A stretch of DNA of 64,000 nt, taken from CAWIHA01 sp963835855 (GTDB taxonomy: Bacteria; Acidobacteriota; Terriglobia; Bryobacterales; Bryobacteraceae). The notes below the pieces were generated by a model, which made no database searches, was not told where the DNA came from, and was given only the letters and a program-made list of their open reading frames with translations. Where the stretch lies: assembly GCA_963835855.1 (NCBI GenBank), contig CAWIHA010000035.1, positions 40,453-104,452 on the forward strand, written 5' to 3'. Made by a program: the position numbers and the translations under genes. Below are positions 16,554 to 25,894 of the stretch, piece by piece. Positions within the stretch are counted from its first letter, which is position 1, and each line of letters starts with the position of its first letter.

Positions 16554-17978
16554 AACGGTTGATGCATTGTGGTTTGTGGGCCTTCCATCGTGCCGACGAT
16601 GAGGAACGGGTTTGCCGAGGGGATTTCCAGACGCGGTTCTTCGGTGCGTTCGAGCAACGCTCCCACCAGATCGTAGTCGTGCGCCTCGGTGATCCGCATC
16701 GGCCGGATCTCTCCCGCGCGTGGCACCCCGCCGGTAACGTCGTTTACCAGGCAAACGCCGTCGATTTCGGGAGCCTGTGTCGTCAGGCGTGCCTGCCATA
16801 AGAGATCACTTTCGGGCGACAGCCTCTCGACCAGCACCGGCATCACGCGGCCGATCAGCGTGCGGTTCGTCGCGTGCGAGATCCTCCGTTGCAGCGCCAT
16901 GAGACGGCGCTTGCGGTTGTAAATGGTGCGCCGGCCGATCTTGCCGTCCAGGTGATAACTGGCGCTGGTTTCTTCGTCGGAGTAGGAGAACACGCCCAGA
17001 CGGTCAAATCGCGCCTCCTCAACGAATTGGCACAGCTCCTCGAAATCCGCCTCCGTTTCCCCGGGGAACCCGACGATCATGCTGGTGCGGATGGCGATGC
17101 CGGGGATTGTGCGGCGAATGCGCTCGAGCAGGCGCAGGAAAGCATCGCCGCTCGCGCCGCGCTGCATGCGTTTGAGCACCGCGCGGCTGGCGTGCTGGAG
17201 CGGCATATCGATGTACTTCACGAGCGTGGGCCAGGCGGCAATCGTCTCGAGCAGCTTGGGAGTAATCCGGTTCGGATACGCGTAAAGGAACCGAATCCAT
17301 TTCTGCCGCGGCGTTTCGATTCCGGCGAGCCGCTCGACGAGGAGCGCCAAGCCGTCCTTGATGCCGAGGTCCTCGCCATAGGATGTCGTATCCTGGCCAA
17401 TCAGGTTGATTTCGCGCACGCCTTGCGCAAACAGCCGCGCCGCCTCCGCCACCACCGATTCGAAGCGCCGCGAGCGAAACTTGCCCCGGAACTGCGGGAT
17501 CACACAGAACGTGCACGGGTAATCGCAACCCTCGGCGATCTTGATATAGGCGTAGTGGCGCGGCGTTGAGAGCACGCGCGGCGTCAGGTCGTGATACAGG
17601 TACGGTTCTGAATGCGGCAGGGAGGCGGCTGGCCGCCCCTCGCACGCCGCGACGATCTCTTCCACTTCGTTCGTTCCGACGACCGCATCGACTTCCGGCA
17701 GAGTCCTCCGAATCTCATCCCGGTACCGCTCGACCAGACAACCCGCGACCACGAGCCGCTTCAGCGCGCCGGTCTTCTTGTACTGGGCCATTTCGAGAAT
17801 CGTGTCAACCGATTCTTGCTTGGCGGGATCGATAAAGCTGCACGTGTTGACGACGATGACCTCGGCCTCCTCCGGACGAGACGTTCAGCTCGTGGCCGCC
17901 GGCGGCCAGTTGACCCATCATGACTTCGGTGTCCACCAGGTTCTTGGGACACCCCAGACTGACAATTCCGACCTTCAA
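16550..17978 (-). CDS. rimO: RimO, ribosomal protein S12 methylthiotransferase (frameshifted)
   Basis: Read across one frameshift this is a full-length RimO of about 475 residues, which beta-methylthiolates an aspartate of ribosomal protein S12. Frame 1 starts at TTG 17978 and encodes KVGIVSLGCPKNLVDTE...GGHEL. The frame then changes near 17868-17876, within a GGAGGAGG run on the coding strand, and continues as EAEVIVVNTCSFIDPAKQES...MAQYKK. The MTTase-domain cysteines lie in SLGCPK, VNTCSF and VAGCL; the radical-SAM cluster is CDYPCTFC; a TRAM domain ends the protein. One extra base explains the shift, probably a sequencing error. It heads the yacG-pgpA operon. Confidence 0.85.
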
Positions 17979-18132
17979 TCTATTTTCCCTGTGTTCCCCG
18001 CCGAAAAGAAGCCGCCGAGATACGAAGGCTAAATTTCAGAATAACATGGGGCCGGATTATACTGTCTCTAAGCGGCGGAAACAGCGGGGTTTTGCTGAGA
18101 ATCCACCCGCGCGGGCCACACAAGCTGTTGTA

Positions 18133-18213
18133 GTGGGAACCCTTGCGCTGAATCCGGCGCGCGAGCAGGATCTCAACTGGCTGGCGCTCCGGCTCGTGCC
18201 AGGCCTCGGCACG
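18133..18213 (+). pseudogene. Ghost of a dprA 5' end (first 27 codons)
   Basis: From GTG 18133 the reading frame aligns codon for codon with the first 27 codons of the intact dprA at 18935. The conserved core is EQDLNWLALRLVPGLGT here and EQELHWLALRLVPGLGT in dprA. Over the last 17 codons 15 residues match while 11 of 51 bases differ, mostly at third positions. Homology ends abruptly after GT, where unrelated sequence begins. It is a truncated homologous start, not a recent exact duplication. Confidence 0.75.
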
Positions 18214-18230
18214 CTGGCGCATCCTCCTTC

Positions 18231-18847
18231 TTGGGGGCGAACGGAGAGTTGCTGAAGGCACTCAAGGTCATTGGCTTCACTATCGGCCTGATCGCGCTTG
18301 ATGTCGTTCTGGTCTTTGCGGAATTTTCGGGTTCCCGGTGGGTATTCCCCTGGCTCCGTGCGGCGAATCCATTCATCATGTGCCTAGCCGTTGCCCTTCT
18401 ACCGCTCCTTATCTTCCGCCGGTCTCGCACAATCGGCGCTGGCGCGCTCGCCATGTGCGCAACGTTTTTCTTCATTACCTTTTTCGTCGTTGCTTTTGTG
18501 ATGGAAGCGGACTTGGGCGATCTCTTCGGTCCCATCGTTGCGCTTCTGTCGTGCGGAATCTTCATTCCCGTGTTGGCGTTCATTACGGCTCTCCTGCAAG
18601 GCGAATGGTCGGCCTTCTGGCAACTTCTTGGCGAACTCGGTATCGCTATAGTCGCTTATGGTCTGGCCGGATGGTGCTCTCGGGATTCTTCTGGCTCATC
18701 TTGAACCCACCACCCAACAACGAATGGGCCGGTAAAATTGCCGATTTGCATGTCGTCCTTGATGATGGAAAGTTTGAGCGATTTGTGGAACGGCGACCAG
18801 GAGGAAGCGGTCCCGAATCCGGCCTTTTTGGGCATCCTCCCAGATAG
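18231..18847 (+). CDS. Hypothetical membrane protein between the two dprA starts (frameshifted)
   Basis: Read across one missing base near 18669-18671 this encodes about 205 residues with five hydrophobic helices. The fifth helix is interrupted by the shift: frame 1 ends IAIVAYGLAG and the other frame continues MVLSGFFWLILN, then NNEWAGKIADLHVVLDDGKFE. Without correction the product stops after 157 residues. The start is a weak TTG (18231, or 18249 preceded by GGAG). I do not recognise the family. It fills the DNA that separates the dprA ghost from dprA and is less GC-rich than its neighbours, suggesting acquired DNA. Confidence 0.55.
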
Positions 18848-18934
18848 GGCCGCCCCTGGGGCCGCCTGCACCGACGCCTCCGGCTTTCCTTTTTCCGGAG
18901 AGAATCCATCCATCGAGCGGCACAACTCTTTTGC

Positions 18935-20107
18935 ATGGGGACTTTTGTGCCACAACTTGGCTGCGAACAGGAACTGCATTGGCTGGCGCTGCGGCTGGTG
19001 CCCGGCTTAGGCACCCGCACCGTGGGGAAACTGCTCGAGCGCTTCCGGACGCCGGAGGCCATCCTGCGAGCGTCGCGCAGTGAGCTGGAGGCGAGCGGCG
19101 TGCCGGGCAGCGTCGCTCAGAGCATCTCGAGCGGATGTTCGTTCGAAGATGCCGCCGCGCAGCAAGAAAGGCTCGCGCAGACCGGCGGAACGCTGGTGAG
19201 CCTGTGCGATCCTCGCTATCCCGCGCGGCTGCACGAGATCTTCGATCCCCCGCCGGTGTTGTTCGCGCGCGGCCGCCTCGAACTGCTCGGCGCTTTGACG
19301 CTCGCCGTGGTAGGCACGCGCCGGCCGACCCCTTACGGCACCGCCGTTACCGAGCGGTTGAGCGGCGACCTGGCCCGCGCCGGACTGACGATCGTCAGCG
19401 GCATGGCGCGCGGCATCGATACGTCGGCCCACCGCGCCGCGCTCGCCGCCGGCGGAGATACAATCGCCGTGCTCGGCTGCGGCATCGATGTTGTCTATCC
19501 GGCCGACAACCGCAAGCTTTTCGAGGAAATGGCCGAAAAGGGATTGCTGCTATCTGAGTTCCCGATGGGCGCGCCCGCCTATCCCCAAAATTTTCCCATT
19601 CGCAACCGAATCATCAGCGGCATGTGCGCGGGCGTCCTCGTCGTCGAAGGCGCGCAGTATAGCGGCTCGGCGATCACCGCGCGGCTCGCGCTCGAACAAG
19701 GCCGGGAGGTGTTCGCGGTGCCCGGCAGCATTGTTTCTAAGATGAGCTGGGGGCCGAACCTGCTCATCAAGCAGGGCGCGAAGCTGGTGCAGGACTGGAA
19801 CGATGTCATCGAAGACCTTCCGCCCGATGACCGGCGTCTGCTGATCGACCGCAGCCAAGGCCGCCTCTTCGACGAAGGCGCGGAAACTGGCGCCGGCCCA
19901 GCCGCGTCTAATCAACCGGCAATTCCAAATCCAGTGGCTCGCAAGATCCTGGAACAACTCACCGTCGAGACGGCGACGCATATCGACGACCTGCTCGCTC
20001 GTCTCGAAGAGACCTCCTCTTCGGAAGCCATCGCCGCGCTGTTCGAACTCGAGATGCTTGGCGCCGTCCGGCAACTTCCGGGCAGAAATTTTGTTAAAGT
20101 GTGGTGA
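18935..20107 (+). CDS. dprA: DprA/Smf, DNA-processing protein for natural transformation
   Basis: A 390-residue DprA. The N-terminal SAM-like/HhH region is WLALRLVPGLGTRTVGKLLERF. The Rossmann-fold DprA domain includes VVGTRRPTPYG, SGMARGIDTSAHRAAL, AVLGCGIDVVYP, FPIRNRIISG and EGAQYSGSAITARLA. A C-terminal winged-helix-like domain (about 325-390) follows. DprA protects incoming single-stranded DNA and loads RecA during transformation. The ATG at 18935 has no clear ribosome-binding site. A diverged copy of its first 27 codons lies 0.8 kb upstream, so the present 5' region may have been replaced by recombination. Confidence 0.93.
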   Translation: MGTFVPQLGCEQELHWLALRLVPGLGTRTVGKLLERFRTPEAILRASRSELEASGVPGSVAQSISSGCSFEDAAAQQERLAQTGGTLVSLCDPRYPARLHEIFDPPPVLFARGRLELLGALTLAVVGTRRPTPYGTAVTERLSGDLARAGLTIVSGMARGIDTSAHRAALAAGGDTIAVLGCGIDVVYPADNRKLFEEMAEKGLLLSEFPMGAPAYPQNFPIRNRIISGMCAGVLVVEGAQYSGSAITARLALEQGREVFAVPGSIVSKMSWGPNLLIKQGAKLVQDWNDVIEDLPPDDRRLLIDRSQGRLFDEGAETGAGPAASNQPAIPNPVARKILEQLTVETATHIDDLLARLEETSSSEAIAALFELEMLGAVRQLPGRNFVKVW

Positions 20108-20176
20108 GATTCGTTCCAGGATTGGCGCAACTGTAGAGTGCTCCCCCGAATGCGCCGGCCAGATTGACAGTTTCAT

Positions 20177-22611
20177 ATGCCGCAATCGCTCGTCATCGTT
20201 GAATCGCCCGCCAAGGCCAAGACGATCGGCAAGTACTTAGGCAAACAGTATCTTGTCAAAGCCTCGCTGGGCCACGTGAAGGATTTGCCCAAGAACGACT
20301 TGGCGGTTGACGTCGAGCATGGATTCGAGCCTACCTACGTCGTCATCGAAGGCAAAAAGAAGCTGCTCCAGGAATTAAAGCAGGCGGCCAGGAAGTCGAA
20401 TGCCGTGTACCTGGCGGCTGACCCGGACCGCGAGGGCGAGGCTATCTGCTACCACCTGAAGGAGGAGCTCGAAGGGAAAAAGAACGGCAAGCCGCGCATC
20501 CACCGGGTGATGTTCAACGAGATCACGGCTCGGGCGATTCGCAAGGCATTCGAGCAGCCGGGCGGCGTGGACATGCACCTGGTGGAAGCGCAGCAGGCCC
20601 GCCGGGTGCTCGACCGGCTGGTCGGCTACAAAATCTCGCCGCTGCTGTGGGACAAGGTGCGGCGGGGCCTTTCGGCGGGGCGCGTGCAGACCGTTGCCGT
20701 CCGGCTCATCGTAGACCGCGAGCGGGAAATCCGGCAGTTCGACAAACGCGAGTACTGGACAATCGACGCGCACCTGGCGGGGAAAAAGCCGCCAGTGTTC
20801 GTGGCACGGCTCATCAAGCGGAACGACGAGACGCTCGACCTCCCGAACCAAGCCGCCGCCGACGCGCTCATGGCGCAGCTTGACGGCGCCGCCTACGCCG
20901 TCAAATCGGTCGCCACCCGGGAGAAGAAGCGCAACCCCGTGCCGCCGTTCATCACCTCAACCTTGCAGCAGGATGCGTCGCGGAAGCTGCGTTTCAGCGT
21001 GAAGCGAACCATGATGCTCGCGCAGCGGTTGTATGAAGGCGTCGCACTCGGCAAGGCGGGCCCCACCGGCCTCATCACTTACATGCGCACGGATTCGACG
21101 CGCGTGGGGGCGGAGGCCCTACAAGAGGCGCGCAGTTTCATCGGCGAGAAGTTCGGCCCCCAGTACCTGCCCGAATCGGCCAATATCTACCGCAGCAAGA
21201 AAGGCGCGCAGGACGCGCACGAAGCCATCCGGCCCACCTCCGTATTCCAGTCGCCGGAATCCGCTGCGAAATACCTGGCCGAGGACGAGCTGAAGCTTTA
21301 CCGGCTCATCTGGATGCGTTTTCTCGCCTCGCAGATGATGCCCGCCGTATTCGACCAGACCACGATCGATGCCGCCGCGCGGGGCAAGGACGGCGCCGAG
21401 TACGTGTTCCGCGCCACCGGCTCGGTCCCCAAGTTCGACGGCTATCTGAAAGTTTACGAAGAGGGCAAGGACCAAAAGGACGAAGAGGACGAGGAGCTGA
21501 GGCACAAGTTGCCGGACCTCGCCGAGGGCGACCGGCTCAAATTCGGTCGCTCACGCCCGAGCAGCACTTCACCGAGCCGCCGCCGCGGTACAACGAAGCC
21601 ACGCTCGTCAAGAAACTCGAGGCCGACGGCGTCGGCCGCCCATCCACGTACGCTTCGATCATCTCGACCATCCAGGAACGCGGATACGTGAGGAAGGAAA
21701 GCGGGCGGTTCGCGCCGACCGAGCTCGGCATGGTCGTCACGGACTTGCTCGTCGCCAGCTTCGACGACATCTTCGATATCAAGTACACCGCCCGTATGGA
21801 GGAGGAGCTGGACGAGATCGAGGAAGGCAAGCTCAACTGGCGTGCCGCGATCGGCGAGTTCTACGAGAAGTTCAAAGGCGACCTCAGCCACGCCGAAGAG
21901 CACATGACCGACATCAAGCGGATGGAGAAACCCACCGATCTGGTGTGCGAGAAGTGCGGCAAGCCGATGGTCATCCGGTGGGGCCGGCACGGCAGTTTCA
22001 TCGGGTGCAGCGGATATCCCGAGTGCACAAACACGCGTGAGCTCACCGTAGACCTGCCCGATGTCGATACCGCCAACCTCGCTGACCAGACCGACGAGGA
22101 ATACTGCGAGAACTGTGGCCGGCCGATGGTGCTCAAGCGCGGGCGTTTCGGCACCTTCTACGCCTGCTCGGGGTATCCCGATTGCAAAACGACCAAGCGC
22201 ATCGGGGGAGAGGCCCAGAAGCAGCCCGACGTGCCGCTCGATGAAGACTGCCCTCAGTGCGGCAGCAAGCTGGTGATCAAGCACGGCCGTTTCGGCGAGT
22301 TCACCGCGTGCAGCAACTACCCCGCCTGCAAATTCGTCAAACAGAAGAGCAGCGGTGTGAAGTGCCCGGGCTGCGGCGAAGGTGAGGTCATCGAGCGCCG
22401 CTCCAAGCGAGGCAAGATCTTTTACGGCTGCAGCCGGTATCCGAAGTGCAAATTCGTTGCCTGGGCCAAGCCAATCGCCGAGAAATGCCCGCGCTGCGGC
22501 AGCCCCTACCTGCTCGAAAAATGGCTCAAGGCGGGCGCTTTCGCCCAGTGCCCGAACGCCGAGTGCAAGTACAAGCACGAGCTTGTACCTGCCGAAGTAA
22601 CGCCCGCGTAG
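20177..22611 (+). CDS. topA: DNA topoisomerase I (frameshifted)
   Basis: Read across one shift this is a type IA topoisomerase of about 811 residues that relaxes negative supercoils. It has the Toprim start SLVIVESPAKAKTI, ADPDREGEAI, and the active-site tyrosine in GLITYMRTDSTRV. The frame breaks near 21541-21546 (after GDRLK): frame 1 degenerates into Ser/Arg-rich sequence and stops at 21691, while the other frame continues SLTPEQHFTEPPPRYNEA. Five C4 zinc ribbons follow, from CEKCGKP to CPRCGSP. One missing base explains it. As topA is normally essential, an error in the sequence is more likely than a null allele. Confidence 0.9.
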
Positions 22612-22734
22612 CCGCCGGGAGCCGCATCTGGCGCAAAAATAGTGTCGTTTGCCTCTATTGGATGGCGTGATCCCGCCGATAGAAATTCTCTTAGCGTTTT
22701 TGACGATTTTTACCGAGGCGGTGAGCCCCGTCTG

Positions 22735-22783
22735 CTAAAATGGATGAGTACCCAATTCGGGAAAAGAGGGAAAGGGAAGCACA
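22735..22783 (+). promoter_or_regulatory. Promoter and ribosome-binding region of the DUF2934 gene
   Basis: TAAAAT at 22735-22740 is a near-consensus -10 box in the recurring form GCTANAAT. A purine-rich stretch GAGGGAAAGGGAAG directly precedes the ATG at 22784 and offers a ribosome-binding site. The wider 22612-22783 gap holds nothing else that I can recognise. Confidence 0.4.
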
Positions 22784-23083
22784 ATGGCAAGAGAACATCA
22801 TGAAGCCAGATCTTATCTGCCCAAACAGGGCACTGGCGCGGGAACCGCGCCAGTGAAGCGGCCCAGGACGCCGCGGCCCCCCGTCGCCGCGGAGCCGGAA
22901 AGCACGGCCACTCGCAAGACCCGGGCCTCACTCGGCCCACACTCCGATTCAGAACGCGAAGAAGTCGCGCGCATCGCATACTCCTATTGGCAAGCCCGCG
23001 GCGGAGAGGGCGGTTCCGCCGCGGAAGATTGGCTCCGCGCTGAAAAAGAGTATCGCCAGCGGCGCGAAGGCCTGACTCGCTAA
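22784..23083 (+). CDS. DUF2934-family small protein
   Basis: A 99-residue protein. The basic, proline-rich N-terminus (KRPRTPRPP) is probably disordered. Residues 57-95 match the DUF2934 pattern: EREEVARIAYSYWQARGG, then AAEDWLRAEKEY. DUF2934 proteins are small, abundant in soil Acidobacteriota and Proteobacteria, and of unknown function. The gene is single and has its own promoter. Confidence 0.75.
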   Translation: MAREHHEARSYLPKQGTGAGTAPVKRPRTPRPPVAAEPESTATRKTRASLGPHSDSEREEVARIAYSYWQARGGEGGSAAEDWLRAEKEYRQRREGLTR

Positions 23084-23156
23084 GGAAGGCGCCACAAGCG
23101 CCTGGCATTCCATGCGTCCGTGGCACTTCGATTGAGACTGCAAAGCCGTCGTGCCT

Positions 23157-23789
23157 TTAGCGATACTTCCGCAGGACGGCCAGCACGCGCCCCTGAATCT
23201 GAAGCTCCGCCAGCGGCACCAGAATAGGCTCCATGCCGGGATGTGCCGGCTGGAGCCGCGCCATGCTCTCGGATTCCTTATAGAAACGCTTTAGCGTCGT
23301 CTCCACGCCACGCACCAGCGCGACAACGATATCGCCATCCCGCACCGGGCGCGTGGCATCGACCAGCACAAGATCGCCGCTGCAAATGTGGTCTTCGATC
23401 ATCGAATCGCCCTTCACCTCGAGCGCGTACACGCCATCCTGCTTCACGAAGTCCGCCAAATCGAGACGGTCCGTGCCGGCCATTGCTTCAACCGGGGAAC
23501 CCGCGGCGATGCGGCCCATCAGAGGGATATCGAGTCCGCCCGGCGAGCCCTGCCGCCGTTTGTGAACCTCTTGGTAGTATTTCGGCGACACCTCGAGCGA
23601 GCGGCTCTGATTGAAGCCGCGTTTGAGATAGTGCTTGGCTTCCAGCGCCGCGATGTGCTTGTGTACGGTTGCCAGTGAGGCCAGATCCATCCCGTGTGCG
23701 ATCTCTTCATAGCTCGGGCTGTATCCGTTCTGGTCGATGAAGTTGGCAATGAAGTCCAGAATCTCTTTTTGGCGCCGGGTGAGTGCCAT
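23157..23789 (-). CDS. lexA: LexA, SOS-response repressor
   Basis: A 210-residue LexA. The winged-helix DNA-binding domain starts MALTRRQKEILDFIANFI and contains YSPSYEEIAHGM. The autocleavage bond is A96-G97 in GRIAAGSP, and the Ser/Lys dyad is S129 (KGDSM) and K167 (ETTLKRF). RecA-stimulated self-cleavage derepresses DNA-repair genes. An upstream in-frame start (23825) adds 12 residues not typical of LexA; ATG 23789 has GGAG just ahead and is preferred. I could not identify a convincing operator in the upstream region. Confidence 0.93.
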   Translation of the reverse strand: MALTRRQKEILDFIANFIDQNGYSPSYEEIAHGMDLASLATVHKHIAALEAKHYLKRGFNQSRSLEVSPKYYQEVHKRRQGSPGGLDIPLMGRIAAGSPVEAMAGTDRLDLADFVKQDGVYALEVKGDSMIEDHICSGDLVLVDATRPVRDGDIVVALVRGVETTLKRFYKESESMARLQPAHPGMEPILVPLAELQIQGRVLAVLRKYR

Positions 23790-23926
23790 GGCTCCATTGT
23801 GGGCGAAGAAAAGGGGAAAAGTCAATGGGGGGGTAATTATCCCTTGAGGACAGGACGATTAAATGTACTGCGACCGCAAGATAGGCGGCCTCGACAGGCG
23901 GCACGACGACAGGCCGGGGGGATTGA

Positions 23927-24826
23927 ATGACGATTCCAGATGAAATCCGGAAGTGCGTAGCCTTTGTGGGCTTTCAGCTTGCTGATGGCAGCACGCAGCT
24001 TGCTGGCACAGTGTTTTTCGTGAGCCGGGAGATGGAAGGCGTAAAGGATCGCACATTTTCCTATGCGGTGACGGCCAAGCACGTCATTGAAGGCATCGGA
24101 AGGAAGGGGCTCAGCACGCTCCTGTTAAGACTGAACACAGCGGCCGGACGAGCGATATGGGCAACCTCGCGATTGCACTCCTGGCATTTCCATCCGGATG
24201 ATCCCTCCGTCGATGTCGCGGTTGCGAGATTTTATCTGGACGAAAAGCTGGACCACCTTTGTTGTCCGTTGGCACTGGCCGCAACTCCGGACATCGTGGC
24301 CCGGGAGCAGATCGGTGTTGGTCATGAGGTATGCCTTGCCGGGCTTTTTTCTCCACATCACGGGCGAGAGCGCAACATCCCAATCGTGCGAGTCGGGAAC
24401 ATTGCCGCGATGCCGCGCGAAAAGGTGAACACAAAGGTGGGCGATATGGACGCGTACCTGATTGAGGCAAGATCGGTTGGGGGTCTCGGCGGCTCTCCTG
24501 TGTTCGTTCACGCCGGTTACATACGTCACGCTGATGTCAGTGCGGCGCCTCAACTCTTTCTGCTCGGTCTAATGCACGGCCATTTCGACGTGAAGAGTTT
24601 GCGCAAAGGCGCGACAGAGGATGCGCTGGATGCAGATGCCATCAATATGGGGATCGGCATTGTGATCCCGGTGGACAAAATCATGCAGGTCATCAACCAA
24701 CCAGCATTCAGAAACTTCGAAGCGCCAATGGAGGAGAGCCTGCGCAAGAGCAGTCTTCCGGCTGATGGCGGGGCAGACGGACCAAGGTCTTTCACGTGTT
24801 CCGAGGTGCCGGTCCTGGCACCATAA
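23927..24826 (+). CDS. Trypsin-like fold protein with the catalytic serine missing
   Basis: A 299-residue protein with the layout of a chymotrypsin-fold domain: a TAKHV motif with H52, DVAV with D96, and the terminal loop GGLGGSPVF where proteases have G-x-S-G-S-P. The nucleophile position (G188, codon GGC) is glycine. There is no signal peptide, so it is likely cytoplasmic. It could be a pseudoprotease that senses or binds peptides. It lies alone between divergent lexA and the DoxX gene and is less GC-biased than its surroundings, hinting at acquisition. Function unknown. Confidence 0.55.
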   Translation: MTIPDEIRKCVAFVGFQLADGSTQLAGTVFFVSREMEGVKDRTFSYAVTAKHVIEGIGRKGLSTLLLRLNTAAGRAIWATSRLHSWHFHPDDPSVDVAVARFYLDEKLDHLCCPLALAATPDIVAREQIGVGHEVCLAGLFSPHHGRERNIPIVRVGNIAAMPREKVNTKVGDMDAYLIEARSVGGLGGSPVFVHAGYIRHADVSAAPQLFLLGLMHGHFDVKSLRKGATEDALDADAINMGIGIVIPVDKIMQVINQPAFRNFEAPMEESLRKSSLPADGGADGPRSFTCSEVPVLAP

Positions 24827-24838
24827 CCTTTCCTTGAA

Positions 24839-24877
24839 CCCCCCTCCCTCCGCGCTATTCTGTAAAGGAGGAGGGGG
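24839..24877 (+). promoter_or_regulatory. Hairpin whose 3' arm is the DoxX ribosome-binding site
   Basis: CCCCCCTCCCTCC (24839-24851) can pair with GGAGGAGGGGG (24867-24877), an 11-pair stem with one bulged C and a 15-base loop. The 3' arm is the purine-rich ribosome-binding site of the gene at 24887. A TATTCT box lies in the loop (24856-24861), so transcripts started there would lack the 5' arm. The hairpin would only act on read-through RNA from upstream. Confidence 0.4.
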
Positions 24878-24886
24878 AAATACTGG

Positions 24887-25324
24887 ATGAGTTTCGATCG
24901 GGGGTTGAATGCCGCCTGGTGGGTGCTCCGCATCGGCCTCGGCCTAGGGGTATTTCTTACCGGGCTTGACAAGTACTTCAACATTCTCACAGATTGGGGA
25001 ATGTACCTGAGCCCGCTCGCCGAGCGGGTGTTGCCGATCAGCGGCGCCGCTTTCATGGACGTGGTCGGCGTCGTCGAGATGATCGTCGGCCTGGCGATCC
25101 TCACACGCTGGACACGCATGGGCAGCTATGTCGCGATGGTTTGGCTCCTCGCGATCGCGGTGAACCTGGTTTCAACGAAGGCGTTTCTGGACCACGCTAT
25201 ACGGGATATTGAAATCGCGTTGAGTGCGTTCGCACTGGCGAAACTGACAGAAACGCGGCAAGCCGCGCGGGCGGCCGTCTCCGGCTCCCCAGCGGCAAAC
25301 TTTGGCAACTCGAAGGCGGCTTAA
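24887..25324 (+). CDS. DoxX-like inner-membrane protein
   Basis: A 145-residue protein with four membrane helices. It starts WWVLRIGLGLGVFLTGLDKYFN, resembling the DoxX/DoxD family (first helix followed by a G--K-F motif). Some family members take part in thiosulfate:quinone oxidoreductase complexes or redox stress complexes; the role here is unknown. A strong GGAGGAGGGG site precedes the ATG. The secreted-protein gene follows 14 bases later, so the two are probably co-transcribed. Confidence 0.65.
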   Translation: MSFDRGLNAAWWVLRIGLGLGVFLTGLDKYFNILTDWGMYLSPLAERVLPISGAAFMDVVGVVEMIVGLAILTRWTRMGSYVAMVWLLAIAVNLVSTKAFLDHAIRDIEIALSAFALAKLTETRQAARAAVSGSPAANFGNSKAA

Positions 25325-25338
25325 AGGAAAGGAGAGAC

Positions 25339-25683
25339 ATGAAGAGCATTCTACTCGCTGTGTTGATTCTTGCGCTGGCGGCCCCGGTATTCGCGGCTGC
25401 CGAGACTTGGACGAACGTCCCGCTCATCGACTCGATGTGCGCGGCGAAGATGAAGGCCAACCCCGACGCCCATACCGTGCGGTGCGCGCTAACCTGCGCA
25501 GGCGCAGGCGGCGACTTGGGTATCCTCACCGCTGACGGCACGTTCCTCAAGTTCGACAAGATGGGGAAAGAGAAAGCGGTGGCCGCACTCAAGGCCACCA
25601 AGAAAGTGGACCACGTCCGCGCTACTGTTACCGGCATGCGCGCGGGCGACACCATCACAGTACAGTCCCTGAAGCTCGATTGA
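25339..25683 (+). CDS. Small secreted protein of unknown function
   Basis: A 114-residue protein with a clear Sec signal peptide (hydrophobic core LLAVLILALAAPV, likely cleavage after VFA-A or nearby). The mature part contains LIDSMCAAKM and VRCALTCAGAGGDLGI, three cysteines that could form a disulfide or bind a metal, followed by a small beta-rich region. AAAGGAGAG lies just before the ATG. It is probably periplasmic and coupled to the DoxX-like protein; the pairing suggests an envelope redox function, which is inference only. Confidence 0.65.
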   Translation: MKSILLAVLILALAAPVFAAAETWTNVPLIDSMCAAKMKANPDAHTVRCALTCAGAGGDLGILTADGTFLKFDKMGKEKAVAALKATKKVDHVRATVTGMRAGDTITVQSLKLD

Positions 25684-25805
25684 ACCAGCCGCCGGCCGTG
25701 TGCTCAGCCGCCCGGCCGGCGGGATCCCCGGCCCACGTTTGCGGCGCAGGCTCTCCAGCATGGGAGGAAAGTTTGTGCCGACGCATGGGCAAGCAGCAAG
25801 CGCCC

Positions 25806-25884
25806 AAACCGCTTGCTCAGGCTCGCGGTTCGGCGCTGAGCACCGAACCCGGAGGGTCAGGGAGGCGTCCCAAGCGGTTTTTTT
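25806..25884 (+). terminator. Compound hairpin terminator
   Basis: AAACCGCTTG (25806-25815) pairs perfectly with CAAGCGGTTT (25871-25880) and is followed by more T residues. Inside the 55-base loop, GGTTCGG (25827-25833) pairs with CCGAACC (25843-25849). The structure ends the DoxX/secreted-protein transcript and stands just before the convergent tldE stop at 25895. The branched form is more elaborate than a simple terminator. Confidence 0.6.
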
Positions 25885-25894
25885 AGGCGGCTGC

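Noticed and set aside
23790..23926. LexA operator upstream of lexA
   Set aside because: I searched for palindromic SOS-box patterns and found none that I could defend.
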